Positions 19,044-29,400 of a stretch of 64,000 nt of DNA are shown one piece after another. The notes under the pieces are model-generated. The model saw only the letters and a program-made list of their open reading frames with translations, had not been told where the DNA came from and ran no database searches. The stretch spans positions 1 through 64,000 of the forward strand of contig NZ_CP062006.1 of assembly GCF_017487345.1 (NCBI RefSeq). Reading direction: 5' to 3'. The translations under genes were made by a program, and so were the position numbers. Positions within the stretch are counted from its first letter, which is position 1. The number at the start of each line of letters is the position of its first letter. The DNA comes from Brevundimonas pondensis. GTDB taxonomy: Bacteria; Pseudomonadota; Alphaproteobacteria; Caulobacterales; Caulobacteraceae.

Positions 19044-19882
19044 CGACTGCACGTATCGACGCCCGTTTCGCCGCGCTGAAGGCCGAGGGCCGGGCTGGCT
19101 TTATCCCTTATGTCATGACCGGCGATCCCAGCCGCGACGAGGCGTTGCAGATCTTGCGCGGCCTGCCGGCCGCCGGCGCCGACCTGATCGAACTGGGTCT
19201 GGCGTTTTCGGACCCGATGGCCGAGGGGCCGCCGATCCAACGCGCCGCCCTGCGTGGGCTGGCGGCGGGGATGACCCTGCGCGGCACGCTGGATCTGGTG
19301 GCCGATTTCCGTACGAGCGACGACGCCACCCCGGTCATCCTGATGGGCTATCTGAACCCGGTCGAGAGCTACGGCTACGAGGCCTTTGCTGCGGATGCGG
19401 CGGCGGCGGGCGTGGACGGGCTGATCGTGGTCGACTGCCCGCCAGAAGAGGCCGGGCCTCTGGCGGCGGCGCTGGACGCCGAGTCGGTGTCGTTGATCCG
19501 TCTGGCCACGCCGACCTCGGACGACGACCGGCTGAAGGTCATCGCCCAGGGCACCTCGGGCTTTGTCTATTACGTCTCGGTCGCGGGCGTGACGGGCGTG
19601 AAGGAGGCGCAGGCCGCGTCCGTCGCCCCCGCCGTTGAACGCGTCCGAAAGGCTGCGAACCTGCCGGTCGCCGTCGGCTTCGGCGTCAAGACGCCCGAGC
19701 GCGCCGCCGAGATCGCCCGCGTGGCCGATGCGGTGGTGGCCGGCTCGGTCTTCGTCGACGAGGTGGCCGCGGCCCTGGCGGCGAACGAACCGGCTGTGCC
19801 CCGCGTTCTGGCCAGGGTGAAGGCCCTGGCGGATGCGGTGAAAACCGCCAGAACTAGTGCTTCCGTCGCGGAAACCGTCTAA
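19040..19882 (+). CDS. trpA: tryptophan synthase subunit alpha
   Basis: Cleaves indole-3-glycerol phosphate to indole, which passes to TrpB. A 280-residue TIM barrel. The catalytic glutamate (E49 in Salmonella) is E51 in [10 protein letters not shown]. The position of Salmonella D60 is E62 here (DPMAEGPPI), a conservative but notable change. Phosphate-binding motifs [12 protein letters not shown] and VGFGVKTPE are intact. GTG 19040 overlaps the preceding stop. accD begins 10 bases downstream. Confidence 0.96.
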   Translation: MTTARIDARFAALKAEGRAGFIPYVMTGDPSRDEALQILRGLPAAGADLIELGLAFSDPMAEGPPIQRAALRGLAAGMTLRGTLDLVADFRTSDDATPVILMGYLNPVESYGYEAFAADAAAAGVDGLIVVDCPPEEAGPLAAALDAESVSLIRLATPTSDDDRLKVIAQGTSGFVYYVSVAGVTGVKEAQAASVAPAVERVRKAANLPVAVGFGVKTPERAAEIARVADAVVAGSVFVDEVAAALAANEPAVPRVLARVKALADAVKTARTSASVAETV

Positions 19883-19892
19883 AGGCGCGCTC

Positions 19893-20783
19893 ATGGTCGA
19901 CAAGAATCCTGAGAACAAGCCGCGCGGCGGCTGGCTGTCCCGCTTCGCTCCGGGCGTGCGCAAGATCGTCAGCCGGCGCGACACGCCCGACAATCTGTGG
20001 GTGAAAGACCCGGACAGCGGCGAGATGCTGTTCCGCACGGACCTGGAGGCGGCCCTGTGGGTCACGCCGTCGGGCCGTCACATGCGGATCAATGCGCCGA
20101 CGCGTCTGAAGGCCACCTTCGACGACGGCGTGTTCGAGAGCATCGACACGCCGGACGTGCCGGAAGACCCGCTGAAATTCTCGGACGGCAAGCCCTACAA
20201 GGACCGCCTGAACGCGGCCCGCAAGGCGGCGGGCCGCAAGGACACCATGGCGATCGGCTTCGGCAAGATCGACGGCGTGGCCGCGGTCGTCATCGTCCAG
20301 GACTTTACCTTCATGGGCGGGTCGCTGGGTATGGCGGCGGGCGAGGCCTTCGTCGCCGCCGCGCGAGAAGCCGTGAAGCGCGGCGTGCCCTTCGTCTGCT
20401 TCACCGCCGCTGGCGGCGCGCGGATGCAGGAAGGCGCTCTCAGCCTGATGCAGATGGCCCGCACCACCCTGGCCGTGCAGGAAGTGAAGGCGGCGCAGCT
20501 GCCCTATATCGTCGTTCTGACCGACCCGACCACGGGGGGCGTGACCGCCTCCTACGCCATGCTGGGCGACGTCCATCTGGCCGAGCCGGGCGCCCTGATC
20601 GGCTTCGCCGGTCCGCGCGTGATCGAGACCACTATCCGCGAGAAACTGCCGCCGGGCTTCCAGCGCGCCGAGTATCTGCAGGGCAAGGGCATGGTCGACA
20701 AGGTCGTGGCGCGCGGCGATCTGCCGACGACCCTGGGCCAGATCATGTCCATGCTGATGGGCGGCAAGCGCAAGGCGGCCTAA
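19893..20783 (+). CDS. accD: acetyl-CoA carboxylase carboxyltransferase subunit beta
   Basis: Beta half of the carboxyltransferase that makes malonyl-CoA for fatty acid synthesis. The 296-residue protein has the crotonase-like core with [29 protein letters not shown] and [15 protein letters not shown]. The N-terminal zinc ribbon is degenerate: where the family has two CxxC pairs, this protein has DPDS (39-42) and TPSG (58-61), so no cysteine ligand remains although the surrounding frame ([17 protein letters not shown]) is conserved. ATG 19893 is chosen; the upstream in-frame extension overlaps trpA and is not family-like. accA lies elsewhere. Confidence 0.95.
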   Translation: MVDKNPENKPRGGWLSRFAPGVRKIVSRRDTPDNLWVKDPDSGEMLFRTDLEAALWVTPSGRHMRINAPTRLKATFDDGVFESIDTPDVPEDPLKFSDGKPYKDRLNAARKAAGRKDTMAIGFGKIDGVAAVVIVQDFTFMGGSLGMAAGEAFVAAAREAVKRGVPFVCFTAAGGARMQEGALSLMQMARTTLAVQEVKAAQLPYIVVLTDPTTGGVTASYAMLGDVHLAEPGALIGFAGPRVIETTIREKLPPGFQRAEYLQGKGMVDKVVARGDLPTTLGQIMSMLMGGKRKAA

Positions 20784-20792
20784 AGCCACCCT

Positions 20793-22067
20793 ATGGACCC
20801 AATCTCGGAACGCCTGCGCGCCCGCCATCCCCAGCGCATCGACCTGTCGCTGGATCGGATGCGGGCGCTGTGCGCGGCGCTGGGAAATCCGCAGGACAAG
20901 CTGCCGCCGGTGGTCCACGTCGCCGGGACCAACGGCAAGGGTTCGACCGTGTCCCTGATCCGGGCCATCGCCGAGGCGGCGGGTCTGCGGGTCCACGCCT
21001 ACACCTCGCCGCATCTGGTGCGCTTCAACGAGCGCATCCGTCTGGCCGGGAGCCTGATCAGCGACGACTATCTCAACGACGTGCTGGATCGCATTGAAGC
21101 CGTGTCGGGCGAGGCCACCGTGTTCGAGAGCACGACCGCCGCCGCCTTCGTGGCCATGAGCGAGACCCCCGCCGACCTGGCCATCATCGAGGTGGGTCTG
21201 GGCGGATCGCTGGACGCCACCAACGTCATCGACCGGCCGTTACTCAGCGTCATCACCCCCGTCGATCTGGACCACGCCGAGTTCCTGGGCGACCGGATCG
21301 AGGGGGTCGCCGCCGAGAAGGCGGGCATCCTCAAGGCCGGGGCGCGCGGCGTCATCGCCCGACAGTCAGAGGCCGTCATGGCCGTGATCGAGCGCCGTGC
21401 GGCCGAAGTCCATTCGCCGCTGACCGTCATGGGCGTGGATTTCGACGCCTGGGCCGAGCGCGGCGGGCTGGTCTATCAGGATCAGGAGCGTTTCCTCGAC
21501 CTGCCGGCTCCGGCGCTGAGCGGCCCGCATCAGTTCGACAACGCCGGCGTGGCCGTGGCCGCCGCCCTGGAACTGGACCTGCCCGAAGCCGCCATCGCCG
21601 AGGGGCTGAAGACCGTGCGCTGGCCCGCGCGGATGCAGCGCCTGACCGCCGGACCCTATGCAGAGAAGGCGCAAGGCTTCGACGCCGAGCTGTGGCTGGA
21701 CGGCGGACACAATCCCCATGCCGGTAGGGCGATGGCCCGGACCCTGGCCGAGCGTCAGGCGCGGGCGCCGCGCCCTACGGCCCTGATCGTCGCCATGCTG
21801 GCCAACAAGGACGCGGGCGGCTTCTTCGAGGCGCTGAAGGGGCTCGACGTCCAGGTCTTCACCGTGGCCTTCGACGGCGCGGCGGCGGATCCGGCGGCGC
21901 TGGCCGCAGTGGCGCAGGGGCGCGGTTTCGGGGCCATGCCGACGGCCTCGGTAGACGAGGCTCTGGACCGCGCCCTGGCGCTGGGCGCGGGCCGCATCGT
22001 CATCTGCGGCTCGCTCTATCTGGCCGGCGAGGTGCTGGGCGCCAGTCCCGAGACCTGGCCGACCTGA
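20793..22067 (+). CDS. folC: bifunctional folylpolyglutamate synthase / dihydrofolate synthase
   Basis: Adds glutamate to dihydropteroate and to folates. The 424-residue Mur-ligase-fold enzyme has the P-loop VAGTNGKGST (43-52), the FolC signature TSPHLVRFNERIR (about 71-83), ATP-site IEVGLGGSLDATN and VITPVDLDHAEFLG, and C-terminal LWLDGGHNPHAG. Start MDPISERLRARHP lies ten bases after accD, giving the common alphaproteobacterial order trpA-accD-folC. Its stop is three bases from the convergent gene at 22071. Confidence 0.96.
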   Translation: MDPISERLRARHPQRIDLSLDRMRALCAALGNPQDKLPPVVHVAGTNGKGSTVSLIRAIAEAAGLRVHAYTSPHLVRFNERIRLAGSLISDDYLNDVLDRIEAVSGEATVFESTTAAAFVAMSETPADLAIIEVGLGGSLDATNVIDRPLLSVITPVDLDHAEFLGDRIEGVAAEKAGILKAGARGVIARQSEAVMAVIERRAAEVHSPLTVMGVDFDAWAERGGLVYQDQERFLDLPAPALSGPHQFDNAGVAVAAALELDLPEAAIAEGLKTVRWPARMQRLTAGPYAEKAQGFDAELWLDGGHNPHAGRAMARTLAERQARAPRPTALIVAMLANKDAGGFFEALKGLDVQVFTVAFDGAAADPAALAAVAQGRGFGAMPTASVDEALDRALALGAGRIVICGSLYLAGEVLGASPETWPT

Positions 22068-22070
22068 TCT

Positions 22071-22487
22071 TTAGGCTGGGCGCAACCGCCCCAGCACGTC
22101 CAGAACCTTTCGGCGCTTGAGCGGCGCGCCGAAATAGGCGTCGTTTGAGGTGCGCCCCAGGCGATCCGTCACCGTGATGTCGATCCTATACAGAGGGGGC
22201 GCGCCCGAGAAGTGCGCTGTCAGTTCTGCAAAGTCGGCGATGTTGACGCCCTGCCTCCGGCAAAGATCAGGCAGGGCCCTGGCGTATAGCTGGACGGCGC
22301 GAGCCAGATAGTCGGAAGTGGCCGGATTGCATTCTCCGGTCAGGAAGTCGATGTCCAGCTGTCGCGATGGTGTTTCGGCGACTGCAGCCCAGATATCGAT
22401 TGCATATACGCCGATCATGAAACCAGCGCCGCCGGCGAAAGAGTCCGTGAGGTTGTGTGCGACGGATGTCAGGACGGCATGTTTCAT
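22071..22487 (-). CDS. hypothetical protein downstream of trxA
   Basis: A 138-residue protein I do not recognise. ATG 22487 has CAAGG at good spacing; an alternative ATG at 22526 lies only four bases after the trxA terminator stem and has no ribosome-binding site. It contains a short hydrophobic patch (AGFMIGVYAIDIWAAVA, about 21-37), the region LDIDFLTGECNPATSDYLAR, and two cysteines. Whether it is transcribed from its own promoter or by read-through from trxA is unclear, because the terminator stands directly before it. Confidence 0.7.
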   Translation of the reverse strand: MKHAVLTSVAHNLTDSFAGGAGFMIGVYAIDIWAAVAETPSRQLDIDFLTGECNPATSDYLARAVQLYARALPDLCRRQGVNIADFAELTAHFSGAPPLYRIDITVTDRLGRTSNDAYFGAPLKRRKVLDVLGRLRPA

Positions 22488-22530
22488 GAGGCCTTGAGCA
22501 TTGGCGGCGGCAGAGGCCTTGTCCATTGAA

Positions 22531-22560
22531 AAGCCCGCCGGACGGATATCCGGCGGGCTT
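22531..22560 (-). terminator. intrinsic terminator of trxA
   Basis: Two perfectly complementary 11-base arms, AAGCCCGCCGG and CCGGCGGGCTT, enclose an 8-base loop and begin 22 bases after the trxA stop. On the minus strand the stem is followed by TTTT, so it fits a rho-independent terminator for trxA. Confidence 0.85.
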
Positions 22561-22582
22561 CAGAACATCAGGTATCCAGTTT

Positions 22583-22915
22583 TCAGTCGGCCTTGACGCC
22601 GACTTCGGCCAGCCATTCGACAATTTTGCCCTTCTGCATGGCGCCGACCTTCATCGAGGCCAGCTGGCCGTCCTTGAACAGCATCAGGGTCGGAATGCCC
22701 TTCACGCCCATCCTGGACGGGGTCATGGGGCTGTCGTCGATGTTGACCTTGGCGATCGTCACCTTGCCGGCCAGCTCGTCCGAAATCTGCTCCAGGGCCG
22801 GGCCGATCTGCTTGCAGGGGCCGCACCACTCGGCCCAGAAGTCCACCAGGACGGGGGTCGAGGATTTCAGGACGTCGGCTTCGAAGCTTTCGTCGGTGAC
22901 TTTCACGGTCGCCAT
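22583..22915 (-). CDS. trxA: thioredoxin
   Basis: Cytoplasmic disulfide reductase. The 110-residue protein has the active site WCGPCK (C31, C34), the cis-proline loop KGIPTLMLF (P about 76) and KVNIDDSPM, all canonical for TrxA. No signal peptide. A good AAGGAG-type site (CTTAAGGAGAGCC) precedes ATG 22915. It lies downstream of addA with a 125-base gap that may hold its own promoter, and ends in a strong terminator. Confidence 0.96.
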   Translation of the reverse strand: MATVKVTDESFEADVLKSSTPVLVDFWAEWCGPCKQIGPALEQISDELAGKVTIAKVNIDDSPMTPSRMGVKGIPTLMLFKDGQLASMKVGAMQKGKIVEWLAEVGVKAD

Positions 22916-23040
22916 GAATGGCTCTCCTTAAGGGGTGCTACCGCTCGGCCTGCGGGGCCTCGCTGCTTGAGCACCGAATGGTGGCGCGCTGAGGATCGGT
23001 TCAGCGTTCCCGGCAGATGTGGGTGCGAATCCCGCACAAA

Positions 23041-26000
23041 TCAACGCGCATTTGAAAGCGCCTCGTCCATCAGGCCCTGCGGCACGGCCATCAGCTTGGG
23101 TCCATCGGTCCAGACCAGGGCCGCCTCGACCGCCCGGTCGGGATAGAGGCGACGTAGCACCGCCGTATAGACCGCCATCTGCAGGACATAGCCCGGGTCG
23201 GCGTCCTCGACGCGATCCGGGGCCGGGCGGTTGGACTTGAAGTCCACCACCAGCACCCGTTCGGGCGTGACCACCAGCCGGTCGATGCGGCCCGAGATGG
23301 AGACGCCGGAGGGCAGGTCGGGCGAGGACCCGGTCAGGGCCACCTCGGCGCGGGATCCCTCGCCGAAGACGGGATTGAAGCGCGCGTCGTCCAGCACGGC
23401 GAAGGCGGCGCCGATCATCTCGGCGCGCTGCTCGTCGGACAGGTCGCGTTCGCGCGCCAGCATCCGCACGGCGGCGTCGGGCCGGTCGGGAGGGGCGATG
23501 TCGGGCAGGCGTTCCAGCAGGCGGTGGATCAGGTCGCCGCGCCGGAAGCGGCCCAGACCCGCGCCCACTCCCGAATTTGGGCCTTCGCCGCGCGCCAAGG
23601 GCGACGGGGCCGGGATGCGCTTCTGTTCCTGCATCTGCGACGGCGAGGCGAAGCGGGCGGCGGCGTCGCGGGCGGGGATGCTGCGCGTCCAGTCGGGGGC
23701 CACGGGCCGGGTCTCGGCGCTGGCGGTGACGGCGGGCAGGACGTCCAGATCGACGCCGTAGCGGCGGACGTTGCTGTCCAGGGTGCGGACCTCGTCGCCG
23801 AGACGGTTGAAGGTCTCCTCGATGACCGACCACCAGTCGCCGGGCTCGGGCGAGCGTTTGGAGCCGCGGCCCATGACGATGACCCGGTCCCGCGCGCGGG
23901 TCAGGGCGACGTAGAGCAGGCGCAGGGACTCGTCGCTGACGCGAGCTTCGCGGGCGTCGCGGGCGGCCTTCGAGGCGGCGCAGTCTTCTTTTGAGGAACC
24001 GGGGCACATCAGCCAGGCCTCGCCGTCTTCGGTGGCGACGGGCATCAGGGTCGGCCCCTGCGCCTTCGCCTTCATCGTGGTGTCGGGCAGGATGACGACG
24101 GGCGCCTCCAGCCCCTTGGCGCCGTGGACGGTCATGACGCGAACTTCGCCGCGCGGACCTTCCAGCTCGCGCTTCACCTCGACGTCGGCGGCTTCCAGCA
24201 GGGCCAGGCAGGTCTCCAGATCGACCCCGCCCCGGTTCTCGGCGGCCAGCACCTGATTGAGGGTCTCGTCGATGGCTTCTTCCGCCTCGCGCCCCAGACG
24301 GGTCAGCACGCGGGCGCGGCCCGAGACGCCCGTGTCGTCCACCCGGTTCAGCAGGGTCGAGAAGAAGACGAAGGGGTCGCCGTCGCGTGCCGCGCGGGCG
24401 CTCAGGCACAGGTCCAGCGCGCGGCGCCATTCGGGGCGTTCGTCGGCGCGGGTCTTCAGTTCGCGCCACAGGCCCTGACGTTTCTCGCGCCCGGCCAGGT
24501 CATAGAGCGAGGTCTCGTCCACGTCGCAGAAGGGGCTGCGCAGCACCTCAGCCAGCGACAGGTCGTCGCCCGGGAAGAGGGCGAACCGGGCCAGGGCCTT
24601 CAGGTCGTCAAAGACGATGTGGCTGGACAGTTTCAGCCGGTCGGCGCCCGCGACGGGCACACCCGCCGTCTTTAGGGCGCGGATGATCTCTTCAAACGTC
24701 GCGTCGCGACGGCGCACCAGAATGAGGAAGTCGCCATAGCCGCTGGCGCGCGGCTGGCGGGTATTGCGGTCATAGACGGTCGCGCCGGTTTCGACCTGTC
24801 GCTTGATCTCCTGGGCCAGGGCGGCGGCCATGCGCTTGCGGGCGCCGGCGACGCTTTCTTGGTCGACCGGGTCGTCCCAGGCGTCGCGCTCGGGCGGGGC
24901 TTCGTCCATGAACAGGGGCCAGAGGTCGACGCTGCCGCGCTGGCCGACGCGGGCGGGCAGGTGGCGGGGAATGTCGCCCGCCTCGCCGACCAGGGCGCGG
25001 GTCCGCTCGGGATCGGCGAAGGCGTGATCGACGAAGGCGAGGACGTCCTCGGTCGAGCGATAGGAGGTCTCCAGCGGCACGCCCTCGAAGGCGGAGCCCG
25101 AGGCCCGGATCAGGGCGTCATAGACCTGGGCTTCCTGCCGCAGGCGCTCGGGTCGGGCGCCCTGGAAAGAGTAGATCGACTGCTTCTCGTCGCCCACGGC
25201 GAAGACGGTGCGGTCGGTTTTTTCGCCTGAGAAGAACTCGCCGGTCAGGGCGCGCATGATGGCCCACTGCTCGGGCGCCGTGTCCTGGGCCTCGTCGATC
25301 AGGACGTGGTCGATGCCGCCGTCCAGCTTGTACAGCACCCAGGCGGCGGTCGAGCGTTGCGTCAGCAGGTCGACGGTCCTGGCCACCAGATCGGAGAAGT
25401 CCAGCGCCCCGCGCTCGGCCTTGGCCCCCTCGTAGTAAGCCGCGTGGTAACGGGCCAGGGTCAGAAGTTTGACCGTGTCGGCGGCGACCTTGGCGGCGCG
25501 CACCACGTCCAGGGTGGCCAGATACTTGTCCTGCAAATCGCTGAGCCAGCCGCCCGCGTCGGGCGGGGCCTGCTTGGTGGCCATCGACTTGCGCGGCGAT
25601 CCCGTGCCGGTCAGGAAGACGACGCCGAGGCCGTGGAAGCTCCACTCGTGGTCGAGGGCGTGGATCAGCTCGGCGGCGCGGTCCTTGTCGGTCTTGCCGC
25701 CGGTCGCCATCAGCCCGGCCATGCGGCGGACCTCGCCCCGGTCCAGCCAGCGGATGAAGTCGGCTTCAATGTCGTCGGGCGTCTGTTCGGGATCGGCGCC
25801 GGTCAGCACATGGGGGCCGGGGACCGAACCGTCGCCGACGCGGGCGACATAGTCGGTCAGGTCGGCGCGCCGGGCCTCGATCATGGCCAGCAGGCTCTCG
25901 AAGCGGCCCCAGTCCAGTTCGACGGCGAAATGGCTGTAGGCTTGGCCCACGGGACCGTCGGGGTCCTTCAGCGCGGCGCGGGCCAGTTCTTCGCGCGCGG

Positions 26001-26487
26001 CGTGGCTGAGGGCGATGGCGGCTTCGTTCTCCAGCACGGTGAAGCGCGGCGAGACGCCCGCCTCGATGGGGAAGCGACGCAGCAGCTTTTCGCAGAAGGC
26101 GTGGATGGTCTGGATCTTCAGCCCGCCCGGCGTCTCCAGCGCGCGGGCGAACAGGCGCCGCGCCTCGGACAGGCGGGCGGGGTTGAGGGACGCGGGATCG
26201 CTGGCGTCCAGTTTCGCCAGTTCGGCGGACAGGGCGGCGTCGTCCATGACCGCCCACTTGCCCAGGGTCTCGAACAGGCGGGCCTGCATCTCGGCGGCGG
26301 CGGCCTTGGTGTAGGTGACGCAGAGGATGGCCGAGGCCCCGGCCCCGCCCAGCAGCAGGCGGGCCACGCGGCTGACCAGGGTGGTGGTCTTGCCCGAGCC
26401 GGCGTTGGCTGTGACGAAGACCGACAGGGCCGGATCTGCGGCGCGGATCTGCGGGTCCGGGCGCATCTGCGGAGTGGCGATGTTCAT
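23041..26487 (-). CDS. addA: double-strand break repair helicase-nuclease AddA
   Basis: Helicase and nuclease subunit of AddAB, which resects DNA ends for RecA, the counterpart of RecBCD. The 1148-residue protein has UvrD-type motif I TANAGSGKTTTL (K33 in the P-loop), motif II LIDEAQDTAPEQW (around 395), VGDEKQSIYSFQGA, motifs IV-VI including VMTVHGAKGLEAPVV and YVALTRARDRVIV, and a C-terminal PD-(D/E)XK nuclease with ISGRIDRLVV and LVVDFKSNRPAP. The start MNIATPQMRPDP is preferred because it overlaps the addB stop (ATGA). Confidence 0.95.
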   Translation of the reverse strand: MNIATPQMRPDPQIRAADPALSVFVTANAGSGKTTTLVSRVARLLLGGAGASAILCVTYTKAAAAEMQARLFETLGKWAVMDDAALSAELAKLDASDPASLNPARLSEARRLFARALETPGGLKIQTIHAFCEKLLRRFPIEAGVSPRFTVLENEAAIALSHAAREELARAALKDPDGPVGQAYSHFAVELDWGRFESLLAMIEARRADLTDYVARVGDGSVPGPHVLTGADPEQTPDDIEADFIRWLDRGEVRRMAGLMATGGKTDKDRAAELIHALDHEWSFHGLGVVFLTGTGSPRKSMATKQAPPDAGGWLSDLQDKYLATLDVVRAAKVAADTVKLLTLARYHAAYYEGAKAERGALDFSDLVARTVDLLTQRSTAAWVLYKLDGGIDHVLIDEAQDTAPEQWAIMRALTGEFFSGEKTDRTVFAVGDEKQSIYSFQGARPERLRQEAQVYDALIRASGSAFEGVPLETSYRSTEDVLAFVDHAFADPERTRALVGEAGDIPRHLPARVGQRGSVDLWPLFMDEAPPERDAWDDPVDQESVAGARKRMAAALAQEIKRQVETGATVYDRNTRQPRASGYGDFLILVRRRDATFEEIIRALKTAGVPVAGADRLKLSSHIVFDDLKALARFALFPGDDLSLAEVLRSPFCDVDETSLYDLAGREKRQGLWRELKTRADERPEWRRALDLCLSARAARDGDPFVFFSTLLNRVDDTGVSGRARVLTRLGREAEEAIDETLNQVLAAENRGGVDLETCLALLEAADVEVKRELEGPRGEVRVMTVHGAKGLEAPVVILPDTTMKAKAQGPTLMPVATEDGEAWLMCPGSSKEDCAASKAARDAREARVSDESLRLLYVALTRARDRVIVMGRGSKRSPEPGDWWSVIEETFNRLGDEVRTLDSNVRRYGVDLDVLPAVTASAETRPVAPDWTRSIPARDAAARFASPSQMQEQKRIPAPSPLARGEGPNSGVGAGLGRFRRGDLIHRLLERLPDIAPPDRPDAAVRMLARERDLSDEQRAEMIGAAFAVLDDARFNPVFGEGSRAEVALTGSSPDLPSGVSISGRIDRLVVTPERVLVVDFKSNRPAPDRVEDADPGYVLQMAVYTAVLRRLYPDRAVEAALVWTDGPKLMAVPQGLMDEALSNAR

Positions 26488-29400
26488 TCGCTGTCGCCTT
26501 CCTCGGCGCCGACGACGTGCCATTCCCAGACGCGGGCCAGATGGTCGTAGTTGCCGCCGTAATTGCCCATGAACTGGGGCGCAGCCCAGGAGACATAGGG
26601 GGTGTCGGGGTGATCGAAGCGGGCCACCCGTTTCTTCAGCCCCTCCAGCGCCGCTTCGCCGAGGGCGGCGGCTTCGGGACCGGAGGCGCGCACCGCGACC
26701 TCGCCCGCCTTCTTGCGGCCGACGACGCGGACATAGGTCAGTTCGTCGGCGGGGATGGGACCATTGGTATCCTTGAAGCCGCCGTCGGCGAGGATGGCGG
26801 CGGTCAGGGTCAGCTGGGGCGCGAAGCCCGCCTTGACCTGCTTGCCCGAAGGCACGCCGCCGGTCTTGAAGTCCATGATGGCGGCGCCTGTAGCTCCGAC
26901 CTCGATGCGGTCGGCGTAGGCCTTCATGGTGAAGGGGCCGGCGGGGGCCTCAAACGTCATGGTCCCCTGCTGTTCGATCAGCAGATTGACGCCGCGCGCC
27001 CGGCGCTCGGCCTCGAACCCGGCCAGCCAGCGGGCGCAGTTGCGCGTCAGCGGGGTCTCGCGGGCCATGGCGGCCTCCTCGAAACCGTGGGCGGTCAGCT
27101 CCTCGATCAGCAGGGCTTCGATCTGCTCTTCGCAATCGTCGGGCAGGACGTGGGGCCACATCAGGGTCATGCGCTCGATGGCCTTGTGCACCGCATTGCC
27201 GCGCGCCATCGCCTCGGCCGAGGCGCCGGGGCGGTCCATGATGTTCAGGCCCAGCACCCGTTGGGCGTAAATGGCGTAGGGGTCGCGCACCCAGCGCTCG
27301 ATGCGGGTGACGGCAAGGCTGCGCGGGCGGCGCTCGACCGGCGGGCGCGGCATGGGACGCGGGGCGAAGCGGGCGGGGCCGGGCGGCGGGGCGTCCAGGG
27401 CGCGGGTCCAGTCGGCCAAACCCTCCGGCGCGGGGATAGCGACGGGGGTCTTCTCGGCGTTCGCGCCGCGCGTAAGCATCTCCAGCCGCCACAGCCAGCG
27501 CGAGCGCACGGCGGGCTGGCCGCCGCGTCGTTCGCAATGGATCAGGACGGCCTCGTCGGCGCAGGCGGCCTGGACGAAGTCCTGCGCCGTCTGGCCCAGA
27601 CGCCGCTCGGGCGTGGGCAGGCCGAGCGCCTTCCTCATCGGTCGCGACAGGAAGGGATCGACCGGGGCGGGGCGAGGCCAGACGCCTTCCTCCAGCCCGG
27701 CGAGGATCATGCGGTCGGCGCGGGTCAGGCGGGCCTCGATGGCGCCCAGAATCCGCAGGCGCGGATGGGTGGCGCCGCCGGTGCGCACCGTTTCCTCACC
27801 CAGCAGACCGGCGACCAGAGCCGCGAAGTCGGCGCGGCAGACGGCGCCCAGCGACCCGCCGCCGTCGATCAGGGCGGACAGTAGCAAGGCGGCGGCCTCG
27901 CCGTCGGGACCGGCCCAGGCGTTCTGACCCGCGAGCGCCTCGATCAGGGCGGTCAGGGCGCGGGCGGCGGCGTCGGGGGCGGCGGTCGGCGTGAAGACGG
28001 ACAGGGCCTCGGCGGCCAGCGTCTCCAGCCGCGCAGCCAGGGCGCGGGCGCCGGACAGGCGGGCGGCCTTCCACTCGGGCAGGGGCTGACCGCCGCGACT
28101 GGGTTCGGCGGCCTTGTCGAGGCGTTTCTGCACATCTGCCCAGTCGCGCGGACGCGGGCCGCGCAGGGCGTGCTCCTCCAGCGCCGAGGCGGCGTCAGGC
28201 AGAGACGCGCCGTCGAGATCGAGGCGGGTCAGCGGGTGCTTGATCAGAGCCAGCAGGGTCTGCGGTTTCAGCGGCGTCTCGATGAAGCGGGCGGCGAGGT
28301 CGACCAGAACCCCCGCGCTCATCCGCGATAGGGGGGCGCCGGTCGAGGCGTCGGGGACGACGCCCCAACGCGCCAGTCGGGCCTCGACGCGGCGCGACAG
28401 GTCGAGGTCAGGGGTGACGAGGGCGCAGGTTTCGCCGGGCCGTTCCAGCGTCTCGCGCATCAGCAGGGCGATGGCCGTCGCGGCCTCCTCCTCGGCGCGG
28501 ACGGACAGCGCCGACAGGCCCTTCAAGCCCTCCTTGATGGGGTCGGCGGCCTGACCCGCCTCGGCGGCGTCGGCGCGCAGGCGGGCGATTTCGGCGCGCC
28601 AGTCGTCGGTGGCCTCGGCGGGGCGCAGGGCCTCGTTGATCAGGCGTTGGCGGGCCAGACCGCGCGCCTCGATGCGGGGCTCGACGGCCGGCTTGAACCA
28701 GGGCCTGACCTGATCGCGCGAGACCTCGGCGCGGGCCAGCAGGGCCTTCAGCGCCGCCTGCGGGTGCTGGTCGTCGATGCGGTCCCAGACCCCGTCGGCC
28801 AGATCGAGATCGAGGCCGGGCAGGACCACCACGCCCTGCGGCGCGCGGGCCACGGCGGCCAGAACGTCGGCGGCGGCGGGGACGGTGCCGGTGGAGCCGG
28901 CGGCGATGACCGGCTGCGACGGCGGGCGGGCGTCCCAGGCCTCGGCCAGACGGCGCAGCAGGGTCGCGCGGCGCCAAGCGGGATCGACCAGACCCAGGGC
29001 CTCCAGCCGCTTGGGCCAGGCCTCGACGGCGAGGCCGAGGAAGCGGGCGCTGTCCTGCCAGTGGGCGGCGAGATCCTGTTCGGCCAGTCCAGCGATGCGC
29101 GACAGGTCGGGGACCTCTTCCAGCTGGCAGGAATCGAGGAAGCCGCCCAGGGCGTCGGCCATTTCGAGGGCGCGCAGGGGCTTCATCCCCGGCTCGAATT
29201 CCTCGGCGATCATCCGCGCCATCTCGAAACGGCGGGTCAGGGCGGGGATGGCGGGGGCAGGTCCAGACCCAGTTCGCCGGGGGCGAAGGGCGGTTCGTCC
29301 TCCTCCAGATCGCCGAGCGGGCGCACCTGAGGCAGCAGGACAGGGCGGTCGCCGGCCAGCTTGCCCAGCGCCGACGAGAAGGCGCGGGCGGCGCGGCGGT

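Noticed and set aside
23019..23035. tRNA T-arm-like hairpin (GTGGG, loop TGCGAAT, CCCGC) between trxA and addA, with a CGCTGA/TCAGCG stem just upstream
   Set aside because: No acceptor stem closes around it, the anticodon-like loop is eight bases and lacks a proper anticodon context, and T55 is G. It could be a tRNA relic, but nothing beyond the arm supports that.
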